Assembly (NCBI GenBank): GCA_025024175.1
Contig: QCXZ01000138.1
Coordinates: 47,153,092 to 47,217,091 of the forward strand
Direction: 5' to 3'
Length of the DNA: 64,000 nucleotides
From: Rhyzopertha dominica
Taxonomy: Eukaryota; Arthropoda; Insecta; Coleoptera; Bostrichidae
Part shown: positions 54,420 through 64,000 of the stretch, piece by piece
Numbering within the stretch: the first letter of the stretch is position 1
Layout: each line of letters starts with the position of its first letter
Translations under genes and position numbers: made by a program
Notes under the pieces: model-generated
The model's input: only the letters and a program-made list of their open reading frames with translations
Database searches by the model: none
What the model was told of the DNA's origin: nothing

Positions 54420-54770
54420 TTTAAATTGCTGACCTCAAAACCTGCCCCCTTCCCCGGATATCACCTACAACGACCCCCTCGATGATGNCGGGCCCTCAAA
54501 NGACAATGGTAACGGTAAGTGTGTGACTGCGGAGACGGCGTTAGGCAAATTCCCTCCCAAGGGCCATTCAGCTAATCGCGGAATGTTTTATGCCGGCGGT
54601 TTCATTAGCACGAGCCGCCGCGACATCTGACGGCTCCCTGGGCCACGTTTGTTTCTAACCAGCCGACGACGACGGTCCATATCAGATGAGCCGCTGCTGA
54701 ATTATGCGAAGGGAGCGGCTGATAAATCGGCGGCGTTCTGTTTGCGATTTTTTTTTACGGTTCGGTTGGT
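54420..54770. other. GC-rich island 12
   Basis: The strongest composition island: GCCGGCGGTTTCATTAGCAC, GAGCCGCCGCGACATCTGAC, GGCTGATAAATCGGCGGCG. Non-repetitive, no coding motifs, two N. Looks like preserved regulatory DNA by texture only. Confidence 0.4.
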
Positions 54771-56859
54771 TTTCATGTCGCCTGTTTGATTTATTCATTT
54801 TCTTGATGTTGGAGGTAATATTCCGTTAAAAAAAAACGGGCTTCATAGAAAATATAGTATGTATTAGACATTATTATGTCTCCTTGTAAAATTTTATAGG
54901 TCATTATTGTCATTAGTGAGATTAGTGAGGGTCCTTTCTGCACAATGGATCCAAAGTCTCACTTTAAAATGACATTTGCTCCTTCATAACTTGAGGCAAA
55001 AAATCGAGAGTCGAAAGGATATAAAGCAACTCCCAAATGTATTTTTTTTGTTCGTTGGTGTTAACAATAATACTCTTAGGTGGCTGAATTTTATTGCAAA
55101 GTATTACTTTGCATATGAGAAACAACATCTATTACAAATAGATTTATTGTTATAGCATACCTAACTGTTATAAGAAATAAGGAAAACTACAGAACACTTT
55201 CTTACAAACCAAAGTTTATATGTTCTCACTATACCATGTTAGATACACAATGGGCCTGTAGCCCCCTTTTTTATTGCAGAATATGAATCTACATGAAAAA
55301 AATAGACCACTGTTTTTTTTATTTTTCGAAAAGAGCGTAGTTAATGCTTAAAAATGATTGTTTATGTTTAAAGTTTGAATCTCTGACGTCACCGTTCTCT
55401 GGCGCGCTTAGTGCGGTGTAACTGTGTGATGTTGCCACGCCATTTTCTCATCCTGGCTTTCCTGTCGGCCGGGATGAGGTTTCTGAAACCGAAGTCGCAG
55501 CAGCGTTGCCATTTTATTCCAAACTCGCAACCATAATTATGAATTATAAAAACCTACACGCGAATGGATGTGTTAAACGCGATTCGTTATTAGTCCTTTT
55601 CACTGTAAATATTAAAACGTAAAATATATTAAATTAAAATATTAAGTTGTAGCGGATGTATCGCAAACAGAATTCATTTTATGACAGCCGCAGGATAAGT
55701 CCATATTTCAAGTGATACAACTATTTATTAAGTAGGTAAACTCGTTTAAACCTGAGTTACAGCGTGTATAGCTGTCATTATGTCATTTTTTTTCAAGTCG
55801 CAACCCTTAAATAGCAAAATCGCCTAATTTGCGTAAAATCGAACGATATGGTCGCACGAGTTTCTATTTATGTAAAATTCGTCAAACGTGTAAGTCAATT
55901 TTTGATAAATTGTCCGCAGATCCTTTCACATAATTTTGCTCCATAATTGCACGGTCTATGTTTGGACAACACCGTACCAAGTAAATAAAAACAAAAAATA
56001 AATAAATATAAAAAAATAATAAATAAAAAAACAAAACGCGTCCTCTGTTCTCAAACCAAAACGTAAACAAAAGTACAAAGGCACAGAACCACGGAACATA
56101 CGCGTGTTCAACAGCGACAAAGGTGTCAAGTATGCAACAGGGCATCCGGCGCATCGGCGCAATAGCGGAGTGCGTCTCCAGGAACGCTGACGTATCAAGA
56201 AATATTTGAATTCGGCGGAAAACCTTTAAATTTAAAAATAAGACACTAAAACATTACAAATATTTTTTTCTATTGCCAGCTTCTAACTCCATTAGATCCA
56301 GGTAAAGTCACACATGTGTTATAATAACGATTTACTGTCAAGGGCAACAACCCCATTTTTGGCTTAAAATACGTTTGAGAATATAAGTATTCTCAATTTA
56401 AGGGTTCACAGTGTTTTATAAATGACCAGTGTCCTGAGACCATGCCAGATTTTTTTTAAATTTTTGTACTTTCTTTGTTTTAAAATTAGAAGGCCGCCCA
56501 GCAACTGTTATTGGAATCGTCAATAAATACTATGAATTTCGTGTTGCTTAGCTCCTTTGTAATGCCGTCAACAGCTGCAGCCATAATAGTGTTTACTATG
56601 CAACTTAAATAATATTTTAATTTAATTTAATCTTTTTTGCTCTATTTACGTACGTATGTTATAAACAATTTACAACAGTACTCATAATTCAATCAGTTAC
56701 CCAATATAGAGGAAATAAGTGAATTAATTTTATAGACTGATGATAAAACTAGTTTGAAAACATAACAATTTAGAAATATTGGTAGGCAAAATGGAACAAA
56801 ATGCTCTATAGATTATAACTTACTGCTAAATAAACATGAAGATTAACTGTAGTTTTAAA
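54771..56859. other. unassigned sequence
   Basis: No gene. 55385-55530 is a GC-richer patch with GTTGCCACGCC and GCGTTGCCATTTT (hAT-like words) but no pairing end found. Confidence 0.35.
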
Positions 56860-57180
56860 AATCAGATATTTGGAAGCAGCATCGACATCAATAAAACCAG
56901 AATAAGCGTGTCGGCTCGACGAAATCCATAACATCCGAGGTAAATATTATAATTGGTAGTTGGTATGCTGCGCCGCAAGTCGCAAAACTGAAATTTCGCG
57001 TAGCTTTTTCCAAACTTCGTCCTACTTAGGCACAGCGCGCCCGAATTACAGCCTGTTAATCCCGAAAGTTTACCCGTCTGCTCGAGCGGCAAGCTACGTG
57101 TACAAATTGTCAGTCGAGGTGAAATGCAGTATTTAAACTTCAGGTATTTTCGCACTCGATTAAAATAGTTTGCCTTGGGA
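56860..57180. other. GC-richer island 13
   Basis: Non-repetitive block (GTGTCGGCTCGACGAAATCC, TCTGCTCGAGCGGCAAGCTA). The minus frame 56862-57155 has no known domain. Confidence 0.35.
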
Positions 57181-58685
57181 ATGTTAATTAGCTATTCAAA
57201 GTTTCCTGTCGGGAAGAAGTCGTAAACGAACTTGAAATATTCTCGCTTGTGGAATATTCAGGTTAGAATAATCATGAATATATTTGTGACTGTAGAGTAG
57301 AAATACAAGGCATAATATTGTCTTTTCTAGAAACCGCTGAATATTTTCACAATTTTTGAATGTTGGTTGCACGTAAAGTATTTAGACATTTTATTAGATT
57401 ACTTTTAAAATTACCATTATTTTCAAACGCGACAAGATTCTGCATACAACAGTCTTGTAATTGCATCGATGTGTGACTTCATTTAGTACACGTGTTAGTT
57501 TCGACATAATTTTTTTCCTCATTTATTTTTATTTACAAAACTGTACTAAGAACATACGGTTTAATTTATTTTAAGTGCCTTCTTAGTTTGCAAAATTCCA
57601 TCCATCATTAACCCAAGGTCTGTTGCTACGCCTCCTCAAATGCGTTTTTTTAGTAAAAAAATTCTGCCAAATATTTAGTTCTATTACAAAATCTGCCAAC
57701 TGAAAATTTCACATGTAAATAATAAAATAACTAGTGGTTAAATATCTAGCAGAAAGAGCTGGTATAAACCTGTTAGTACCTATATTTTTCCAATTTATAT
57801 GAATAAATGTTTCCTCTATTTAGCTTTGATTTATAAAGTTTTTGTTGAATTCCCAAAATTTCAGCTAGGTTTTGCTTCTAGCCAAGTCATTGTATTAATT
57901 GAACTTTGTAGGGTGATTTTTTTGTTTCGAATAATTTAACAACACATAACTTTTATGATTTAACGCCAGTTATCGGGTCGACATGTGATGATTTTCTTTA
58001 CATTACTTTTATGTCTTAATCTATTTGAGGGGTACCTGCTGTAGTAGGCCTTTTACAAAACCGGTTTCCATAAATTTTTGGGTCCAATTTTCTGCCTGCG
58101 GACATGCGTCATTCGTTTATTGGGATATTCTTGATTAAAGACTTGACATACTGTCATCATAACCAACTTTAATTGAGACCTAAATTCTCTTATATGCACT
58201 GTTGCTTTTAATCAGCAGAATGTTTTAAAATTTATAAAGAGTGCTTGAACACGTTTGATACCTGTATCCAGGCACATCACTTAAAACTAAATTTCTTTGT
58301 TGTTTTCCAAAGTTCGAAACTTATAATTTTTTCAAGAAAATCGCTGTTTACTAGTGGTAAGCAGATAATTGGAAAGTGTATAAAAAAAGTTAAAAATTAT
58401 TGGAGATACCTGCTTTAAAAACAGATGTTAAAAACAAAGCCCAACTTGCTTAACAATCTTCATAAAAGCATTACATAGCTAAATTATTAATTTTGTTCCG
58501 AACTATAGAATCACTCGTGCATAAGGACACCCAGTAATTCTTCAAACTACAGCAGACGTGTTCCAACAAAATTTAAATGTCATTAGTAGAAATTCAGGTA
58601 GTGTGACTGCATCTAACCTGAAAAAATATGAATGCCATTTATCAAAAATAACAGTTACTTACTTAAATTAATTATCATAGACAGT
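57181..58685. other. unassigned AT-rich sequence
   Basis: No gene. The last 100-150 bp may be worn 5' sequence of the next LINE. Confidence 0.35.
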
Positions 58686-60800
58686 ATAGGTACTTCCACT
58701 TGGAGGCCTTTTTGGAGGATCTACATGGTATGGGGTGGGATGCTCTGTATTATACGAATAATGTCGATGGAAAAGTTGATTATCTTTCTAACAATATATT
58801 ATCTCTTTTTGATAAACACGCACCATATACTGTGTCTCGAGTGACTAAACCTAAGGCACCCTGGATAACAGACTGTGTAAAACAGTTGCAAAGGCAGTGG
58901 AGAAAAGCACATAGTAAATTTCATCGAACAAAAAGTGTTGCTGATTGGCATTCTTATTGTCAATTGCGTATTTGTCGTACTGTAAAAATGGTGGTGATAA
59001 ACGACCAGTTTGGAATGCTTTGTCGGATCTTGGCATACAACAAAAGAAACTGATTTCAGTGCCAGCAGATTTGCAAAAGTCAAATGAGGTAAATGAATAT
59101 TTCTCGAGTGTCTCCACTCCACCTAATAATTGCCCAACTTCAGCCGAGTGGTATTGTAGAAATATATTCAACAGAGCTCTGAAATTTAGCTTTGCTATGG
59201 CTAGCATTGATGAAGTATACAAGGTTATTCTTAGCTTAAAATCTAATGCTAGTAGTGTTGTGTTCACCTGCAATTTGCCCACATATTACGCATATTATTA
59301 ACTATGTATTAGAAATTGGTCATTTTCCTGCTAGGTGGAAGTCATCATTGATTAATCCTTTTCCAAAGAAAACTAATGATCTACGTCCTATTACTAAAAT
59401 TCCTGTGCTGCCGAAAGTTTTAGAAAACATAGCTCAAATGCAGATTTATGACTATGCCATATCAAACAACATTAAATCTTCTGCCCAGTCAGGGTTTTGT
59501 AAGGGACATAAACAACATCTATTTTAGCTGATGTCACGGATAATGTCTTTAGGGCTCTAGATAACTCGAATGCTTTGGGTCTAGTACTGTTCGACATCTC
59601 GAAGGCATTTGATACCATAGATCATGGCTTGCTATGTGCTAAATTACGCTATTATGGACTCAATGGTGTGACTGTGGGTTTTTTAACTCATATCTTCGTA
59701 GTCGATCCCAAATTATCGTTTTCGGTCATAACATATCTGAAAGTCGTTCCATCACTTCGGGTGTGCCGCAAAGCTCAGTACTGGGCCCATTACATTTTTT
59801 GATATACACTGCAGACCTCCCAAACTGTGTTAAAAACTGTAATATTCAGTATTATGCAGGTGACTCGCAGTTACAAATTTCTTTCAACCCTAAAAGCACT
59901 GCGATATCCCGCGAGCTCGTGGACCGTGACCTAAGGGCTATAGCTGATTATTCTTGAAACAATAATAAAGTTAAACCCAGAAAAATGTGTAGCAATGTTG
60001 TTCTGTCCGAATCGTTTGCGAGAAAGCATATTGACAGATTTTAAAATTAATGTTAATAATCACCCATTGACTGTTGTTAACAGCGTAAGAAACTTGGTTT
60101 AATATTTGAAAGCGATCTTCTTTTTAAACAACATATTGCCGGCATAGTAAGGAAGGCTTATCTAACTTTGAAACTGCTGTATTGCAACAGATATTTAATA
60201 AATTTCAGAATGCGTAAGAAACTTTTGAATCGTTAGTGTTGTCCATCCTTAATTACGGTTTCATTATGTTTTACTTCTGTCTGGATAAAATAACTAAGTT
60301 AAGATTACAAAAAATCCAGATTAACTGCTGTAGATTCGTTTATCGCGTATTCCGTCATGAAAGAGTGTCTTTAGATCTGATGACGTAAATGTTAATGTAA
60401 AGAATCTATCTTCACTATTAGTTAGATATCGTACTACCTTCTTTCGCAGCTCATTTTCGTATAACTGTGTAATTATATACAACAGTCTGCCTGAAAATCT
60501 GAAAATGCTTTTGTTAGGTTGTATCCGAAAGCAGTCGAGGAAAATTTTTTACTTTCGCAGTAATTTATATGCCTAGGTTAGTTTGCTGTTATGTGATATG
60601 AATACGTTTTAGTATAAGCTATGTAGCCTGTATATGCGGATTGTTCGAAAGATTGTTCCATTACCATCTGCAACTACTGCTTGTTATTGTTCCTACTATT
60701 AGAATTTGGTTGTTGATTATGGCTTGTATTAATGGAAAAGATTAAGTTGAGTAGCCTTTGGCTAGAGTTCGCCATAATAAAGACGTATTATTATTAATTA
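58686..60800 (+). pseudogene. Jockey-like LINE, 5'-truncated ORF2 with 3' end (LINE H)
   Basis: Begins near the end of the endonuclease: YRYFHLEAFLEDLHGMGWDA, KVDYLSNNILSLFDKHAPYT, KPKAPWITDCVKQLQRQWRK (58700-58880). Then KPVWNALSDLGI-like (about 59000), SIDEVYKVILSLKSNAS (about 59205), LEIGHFPARWKSSLINPFPK and LRPITKIPVLPKVLENIAQM (about 59310-59440). Next come SGFCKGHKQHLF, LVLFDISKAFDTIDHGLLCA (about 59580-59640), PQSSVLGPLHFLIYTADLPN (about 59766-59825) and QYYAGDSQLQISF with the catalytic box altered to YAGD. LNPEKCVAMLF and SSFSYNCVIIYNSLPENLK (about 60450-60500) follow. Stops and frame changes separate the pieces. It ends CATAATAAAG...ATTATTATT at about 60800. Same general type as LINE C. 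Confidence 0.85.
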
Positions 60801-60999
60801 CAACTAAGACTGCTATAGTAAGGCTCTAATAATTTTAGACTAATACAGAAATAATTTTGAAAGCAAGACAAGATTTGTTCCCAATTCAACTTAAAATTGA
60901 CCTGTTTTAACACTTCTCCCAGCCTTAGACACAATCAGAAATTTTGTGCCATGCAAAATTTATTTGGGACATCCCGTATTCTAAAGAATCATCTCACTG
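60801..60999. other. unassigned spacer
   Basis: AT-rich; nothing recognised. Confidence 0.4.
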
Positions 61000-61460
61000 C
61001 ACTGAAGTATTCAAGACCCGCTCGGTCCTAGCACTCCGTCAATATTTTCTATTTTCCCCGTAAGCTCCGTGTCTAGGAAAGGCGTTCGGACAATCAACAC
61101 AAAATATAAATATTGACCGAATTCGACAAAATAAGTCCCCCATTCCCGGACCAGGACGTGAGGCACATCCCGATTCGGAGCCGAGCGCCGATAATATCAA
61201 AACAAAAATTTATTTCTCAAACGTATAGGCGCCTTTAAAACTTCCCGTGGATGTCACAAGAATTAATGTTGGCGTGAAATAAGCGAGAAACTTTGACGGA
61301 AGGGAGCATAAATAAATAACATCCGTTGCAAGTTTCTGGTCCATTATTTAAAAAGTAACAGCGGAAATGAATTGCACGAACGCGTTTTTTCAACGTCAAA
61401 ACGGCACGGAACGGGATAAGACAAGCGAATCCCATAAATTGCTGACGTCTCTACCACCGG
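61000..61460. other. GC-rich island 14
   Basis: Non-repetitive block (CCCGATTCGGAGCCGAGCGC, TATAGGCGCCTTTAAAACTT). No known coding motif. Regulatory candidate by composition. Confidence 0.35.
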
Positions 61461-61619
61461 GAATGTTATAAATACTTCTAAGTGAAAGAAAGAGGTGGAA
61501 ATATACAAGCTGGGCAAAAGGATTCAGCTCCTTTTTGCAGGACATTGATACAAATAATGAATTGGGCTTTCAGCGTTGATAATAAATACCGCCCGACTGG
61601 CTGTCTACGCTGGGTTGGA

Positions 61620-61637
61620 GGGGGGGGGGGGGGGGGG
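61620..61637. repeat. poly-G run, about 18 bp
   Basis: Uninterrupted G tract; length may be affected by sequencing or assembly. Confidence 0.9.
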
Positions 61638-61779
61638 TACATGCTGATTGCTTAGTGCGATTGCCTAGCGCATGTTTAGGAAATATATGTACTGGAATAT
61701 ATTTTTAGGTACTTTATTTATATTCCTTGAATGTTTTATTGGTGCCGTTGACATCCATTTCAGAGTTGCTTTTCAGAGT

Positions 61780-62650
61780 TGCTTGATTATTTCCTTGTTC
61801 CTTGTCATTTCTAGCCATTTTTTCCACTTAGTTCCCAAGTCTTCCTTAATAAGTGGACTATATCCCTCTCTTAGATATGTCCCCAGCACTTCATCACGTA
61901 TGGCTCTACTTTTTTATGATCGTTCTGCCATCCGCTGTTGCCGCACGGGTGGTATGTATTTGGTCGAAGGATATCTTTGTACTTTTTTTCGAGTTATTTG
62001 ACTAAGCACTGCATTCGCTCTTCTGCTGATATTGGCACATGTACACCTACTATGCACACGGCTTCCATCTTCCAGGATTTTATGTACCCCTATTGTGTGA
62101 TTTCTTGTATACACTTAATTAGATACACAGAACTACTTCACTATAGCGACAACAACTATAATAATAGTAGCGCAAACATAAGTACATAATACTAGGACCC
62201 ATTGTGAATTAAACCCTTAGAANTTTAAATAGTTGTTCGAAATCTCTGTTTTGTTAGGTTGCTCTCNCCTGACCAGGTTGACGTTTCCTTGTGCGATTTC
62301 ATCTATGTTTGNCCGATCGCTTGCTGGAGCCCTAGATGAGGTGATATTCTACAGAATCATTATTGTCTGTGTGCTTGTTTTTTATATAGGTACTAAAGAT
62401 TATATCATATCGCACTATCATCATGCTTACTTTTACTTACTTCTTTCCGGTGCTGCTGCTAAGATTTCGTCTATCCAACTAAAGCCTTTTGATTCCAAGT
62501 CGTTTATGAGTGCTCGGATTCTTTTGAGTTGTATTTTGGCCGAAGACTTTGAACAGTTTGTTCCAAGCTGCTTCCGAACGTCCGTATGTTTTGTCTGGTG
62601 TGATTTGCAGTTTTTCTTCTAATTTTTCTTGCTCAAATTATGTGTTATTG
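61780..62650 (-). pseudogene. decayed coding-like region, unidentified, with internal direct repeat
   Basis: Minus strand. Near 62640-62480 the frame reads FEQEKLEEKLQITPDKTYGR then SEAAWNKLFKVFGQ. Near 62085-61915 it reads SRRANAVLSQITRKKVQRYP then PPVRQQRMAERS. Residue use is protein-like, but no family is recognised. It could be a worn LINE or another transposon gene. A 55-bp direct repeat (62093-62147 and 62709-62766, with TACACTT and ACTACTTCACT) brackets part of it; three N lie at 62223-62312. Confidence 0.3.
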
Positions 62651-62766
62651 CTGGAAAACGTTCTCCCAATGTATCTATTTCGTGAGCCGCAGGCGGTTCC
62701 TGTACTACAATTGTGTTACTTCTTGAATACACTTGGCTAGATACACGAAACTACTTCACTGTAACG

Positions 62767-63529
62767 GTTTCGTTTTCGTATTAACTCTATTTTGTTTTCT
62801 CCTCTTTCGATTTCGTTGAGTTCTTGTAGCTGTAGAGCATCCCTTTTCTCTTCTTTTTGCTGGAAGGACGTCTAAAAAGACGAAGCTTACATTTGTTATT
62901 TTTTAATTAGCTGATCATTTTAGTAGTTAAGACTACGGTATGGGTATTGGTGTTTATATATTTTTGATTTTCTGAATGCTTAGATTTTTACTTATTATTA
63001 CTAGTGCTTCACTCCTCTTGAACGGGAAAAAAATAAATTTACAAAGGAAGAAACGATGAAAGGCCTTTTGTTTGCACATTCCGTCCCCAATACGAAGAGA
63101 GCAGGCACCTATATGGAATGTATAAGAATATTTGGTTCCCTCTTATTTGGAACGGACTGTAACAGTAACAGTCTATGCTGTAGTTGATCTATTTTATTCC
63201 GATTCTAGTAGGGTCTGATTCCTTGTGTTATTTAGTGCGTTTCTGTCACACATCTATGTACATCAAGGCACATCTTTCTATCAAAGTCACAAACAAAATA
63301 AAACACTTGCCCACGATCACACAGCTATGTAATATTTACTAGATAGATCGTTTTCGCGGTTTATTCTTAATGCAAATAACAATATTGCAATGCAAGCACG
63401 CAGCGCGTCTTTTTGACGTCCAAAATTCACGGGAAACCAAACCCGACTCCACGGCAAATAAAATTTAAAATTAGGGTAAAAATTGCGATATAATGAAAAA
63501 CAAAATAATGCTGAAAGTGCATGCAATAG
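62767..63529. other. unassigned sequence
   Basis: No gene. 63360-63480 is GC-richer (AGCACGCAGCGCGTCTTTTT) and resembles the islands. Confidence 0.35.
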
Positions 63530-63960
63530 TCATGATCGACTGAATAGGAGTGTAATTATCTATTTTTTTTGAAGTAAGGTCGTGGAAGACTTCGGATATC
63601 GTGGGAAAGAGAATTTATTATTCTATAAATACTGAAAGTGAACGATCTTTTAATCAAACTTGGCAGTAACATGATGAGTTGCAACAATGAGGTCGTTTCT
63701 TCTAGTATTAATTTTATGAACATCTGTACTAAATCTAATTTTGGAGTGCAAATACACATGAATGAACGTATGTATAATTCTGTGATGCAGGCACGCCCCG
63801 TGATTCAACCTTCGGTTGTTTATGTTGATCCAACTGATCTTTAATTTGTGTGTAATACGTTGCCGTTCTCTTATACCAAAAATTAACCTAAGACATGAAT
63901 TCCGCACACCATCACAAACATTAAATTTACTAAGGACCATTTACTCAGAGCAGTTTTTTT
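63530..63960 (-). pseudogene. Jockey-like LINE, C-terminal tail (LINE G)
   Basis: The minus frame 63940-63650 reads LSKFNVCDGVRNSCLRLIFG, IRERQRITHKLKISWININN, RRLNHGACLHHRI and HKINTRRNDLIVATHHVTAK. After a shift the frame to 63556 adds RSFTFSIYRIINSLSHDIRS. This is the usual tail of Jockey-type ORF2 proteins ('RLQ-x-V-Q-N-x-C-[VL]-R ... R-R-x-x-H ... H-x-x-x-T-R ... P-x-x-x-[TS]-x-x-F-x-R-S-F-x-[YF] ... N-x-[LI]-P'). The reverse transcriptase lies beyond the right edge or is lost; the 3' end is near 63530. Confidence 0.75.
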
Positions 63961-64000
63961 ATTTCTCTATCAAGTGAAATATGATTATAATAAATAGGCT

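Noticed and set aside
55882..56198. Hydrophobic minus-strand frames resembling a membrane protein
   Set aside because: Driven by an AAATAAAT low-complexity stretch; no family motif or start context.
56735..56775. CTGATGA followed by AAAC-TA-GTTT and GAAAAC
   Set aside because: Looks like a hammerhead start, but there is no cleavage triplet, no stem I and no PLE context; probably chance.
58799..59282. 107- and 143-codon minus-strand frames
   Set aside because: Antisense shadows of LINE H.
1..64000. CRISPR array, rRNA, bacterial operons or viral genome segment
   Set aside because: No regular spacer-repeat array, no rRNA-like conserved blocks, no ribosome-binding-site-led gene clusters; the content is eukaryotic transposons.

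Overview
The window looks like non-coding, repeat-rich nuclear DNA of an arthropod, most likely an insect. It is AT-rich, has long stretches with no open frame, and carries layers of decayed transposable elements: mariner, another Tc1/mariner-superfamily element, hAT, Jockey-like LINEs, Penelope-like elements (PLEs) and a Gypsy-like gag trace. I found no intact host gene, no rRNA, no CRISPR array and no bacterial signal. Almost every protein-like frame I could place belongs to a broken transposon. The organism call is inferred from element types and base composition.

Layout. 0-9 kb: a LINE tail, a PLE GIY-YIG remnant, a hAT-like MITE, a PLE-derived palindromic insertion with a perfect 14-bp target duplication, and a second PLE coding remnant split by a complete but dead mariner (TA duplication, 32-bp terminal inverted repeats). 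9-15 kb: a tRNA-like sequence, a 2.85-kb inverted-repeat element with one exon-like frame and a 1-kb MITE nested in it, and one copy of a Gypsy-like repeat. 15-25 kb: three minus-strand LINE remnants, two sharing the same 3' end, and an internally deleted Tc1-type element. 27-35 kb: two plus-strand LINE remnants, a cluster of PLE termini, a 289-bp PLE insertion with a 10-bp target duplication, and the second Gypsy-like copy in inverse orientation. 38-44 kb: PLE termini with a textbook hammerhead motif, a LINE scrap, and a 1.5-kb hAT-like element with a mariner-type MITE inside. 48-54 kb: a LINE, two local tandem duplications, a hAT transposase C-terminus and a 450-bp MITE. 58-64 kb: a 2.1-kb LINE and another LINE tail.

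Two signals stand out. First, hammerhead-ribozyme-like motifs recur at about ten places, nearly all in PLE-type terminal repeats. Two (about 30.82-30.87 kb and 40.28-40.32 kb) have the complete core, cleavage triplet and helices. Two insertions carry a pair in opposite orientation between short target duplications. Second, about a dozen GC-richer, non-repetitive islands of 250-600 bp are scattered between the transposons. They look like preserved regulatory DNA of a gene desert or a long intron, but conservation could not be tested here.

The elements do not form a pathway. The relations visible are nesting and relative age: mariner inside PLE, MITE inside inverted-repeat element, mariner-type MITE inside hAT-like element, and a PLE insertion at or just beyond the end of a LINE.
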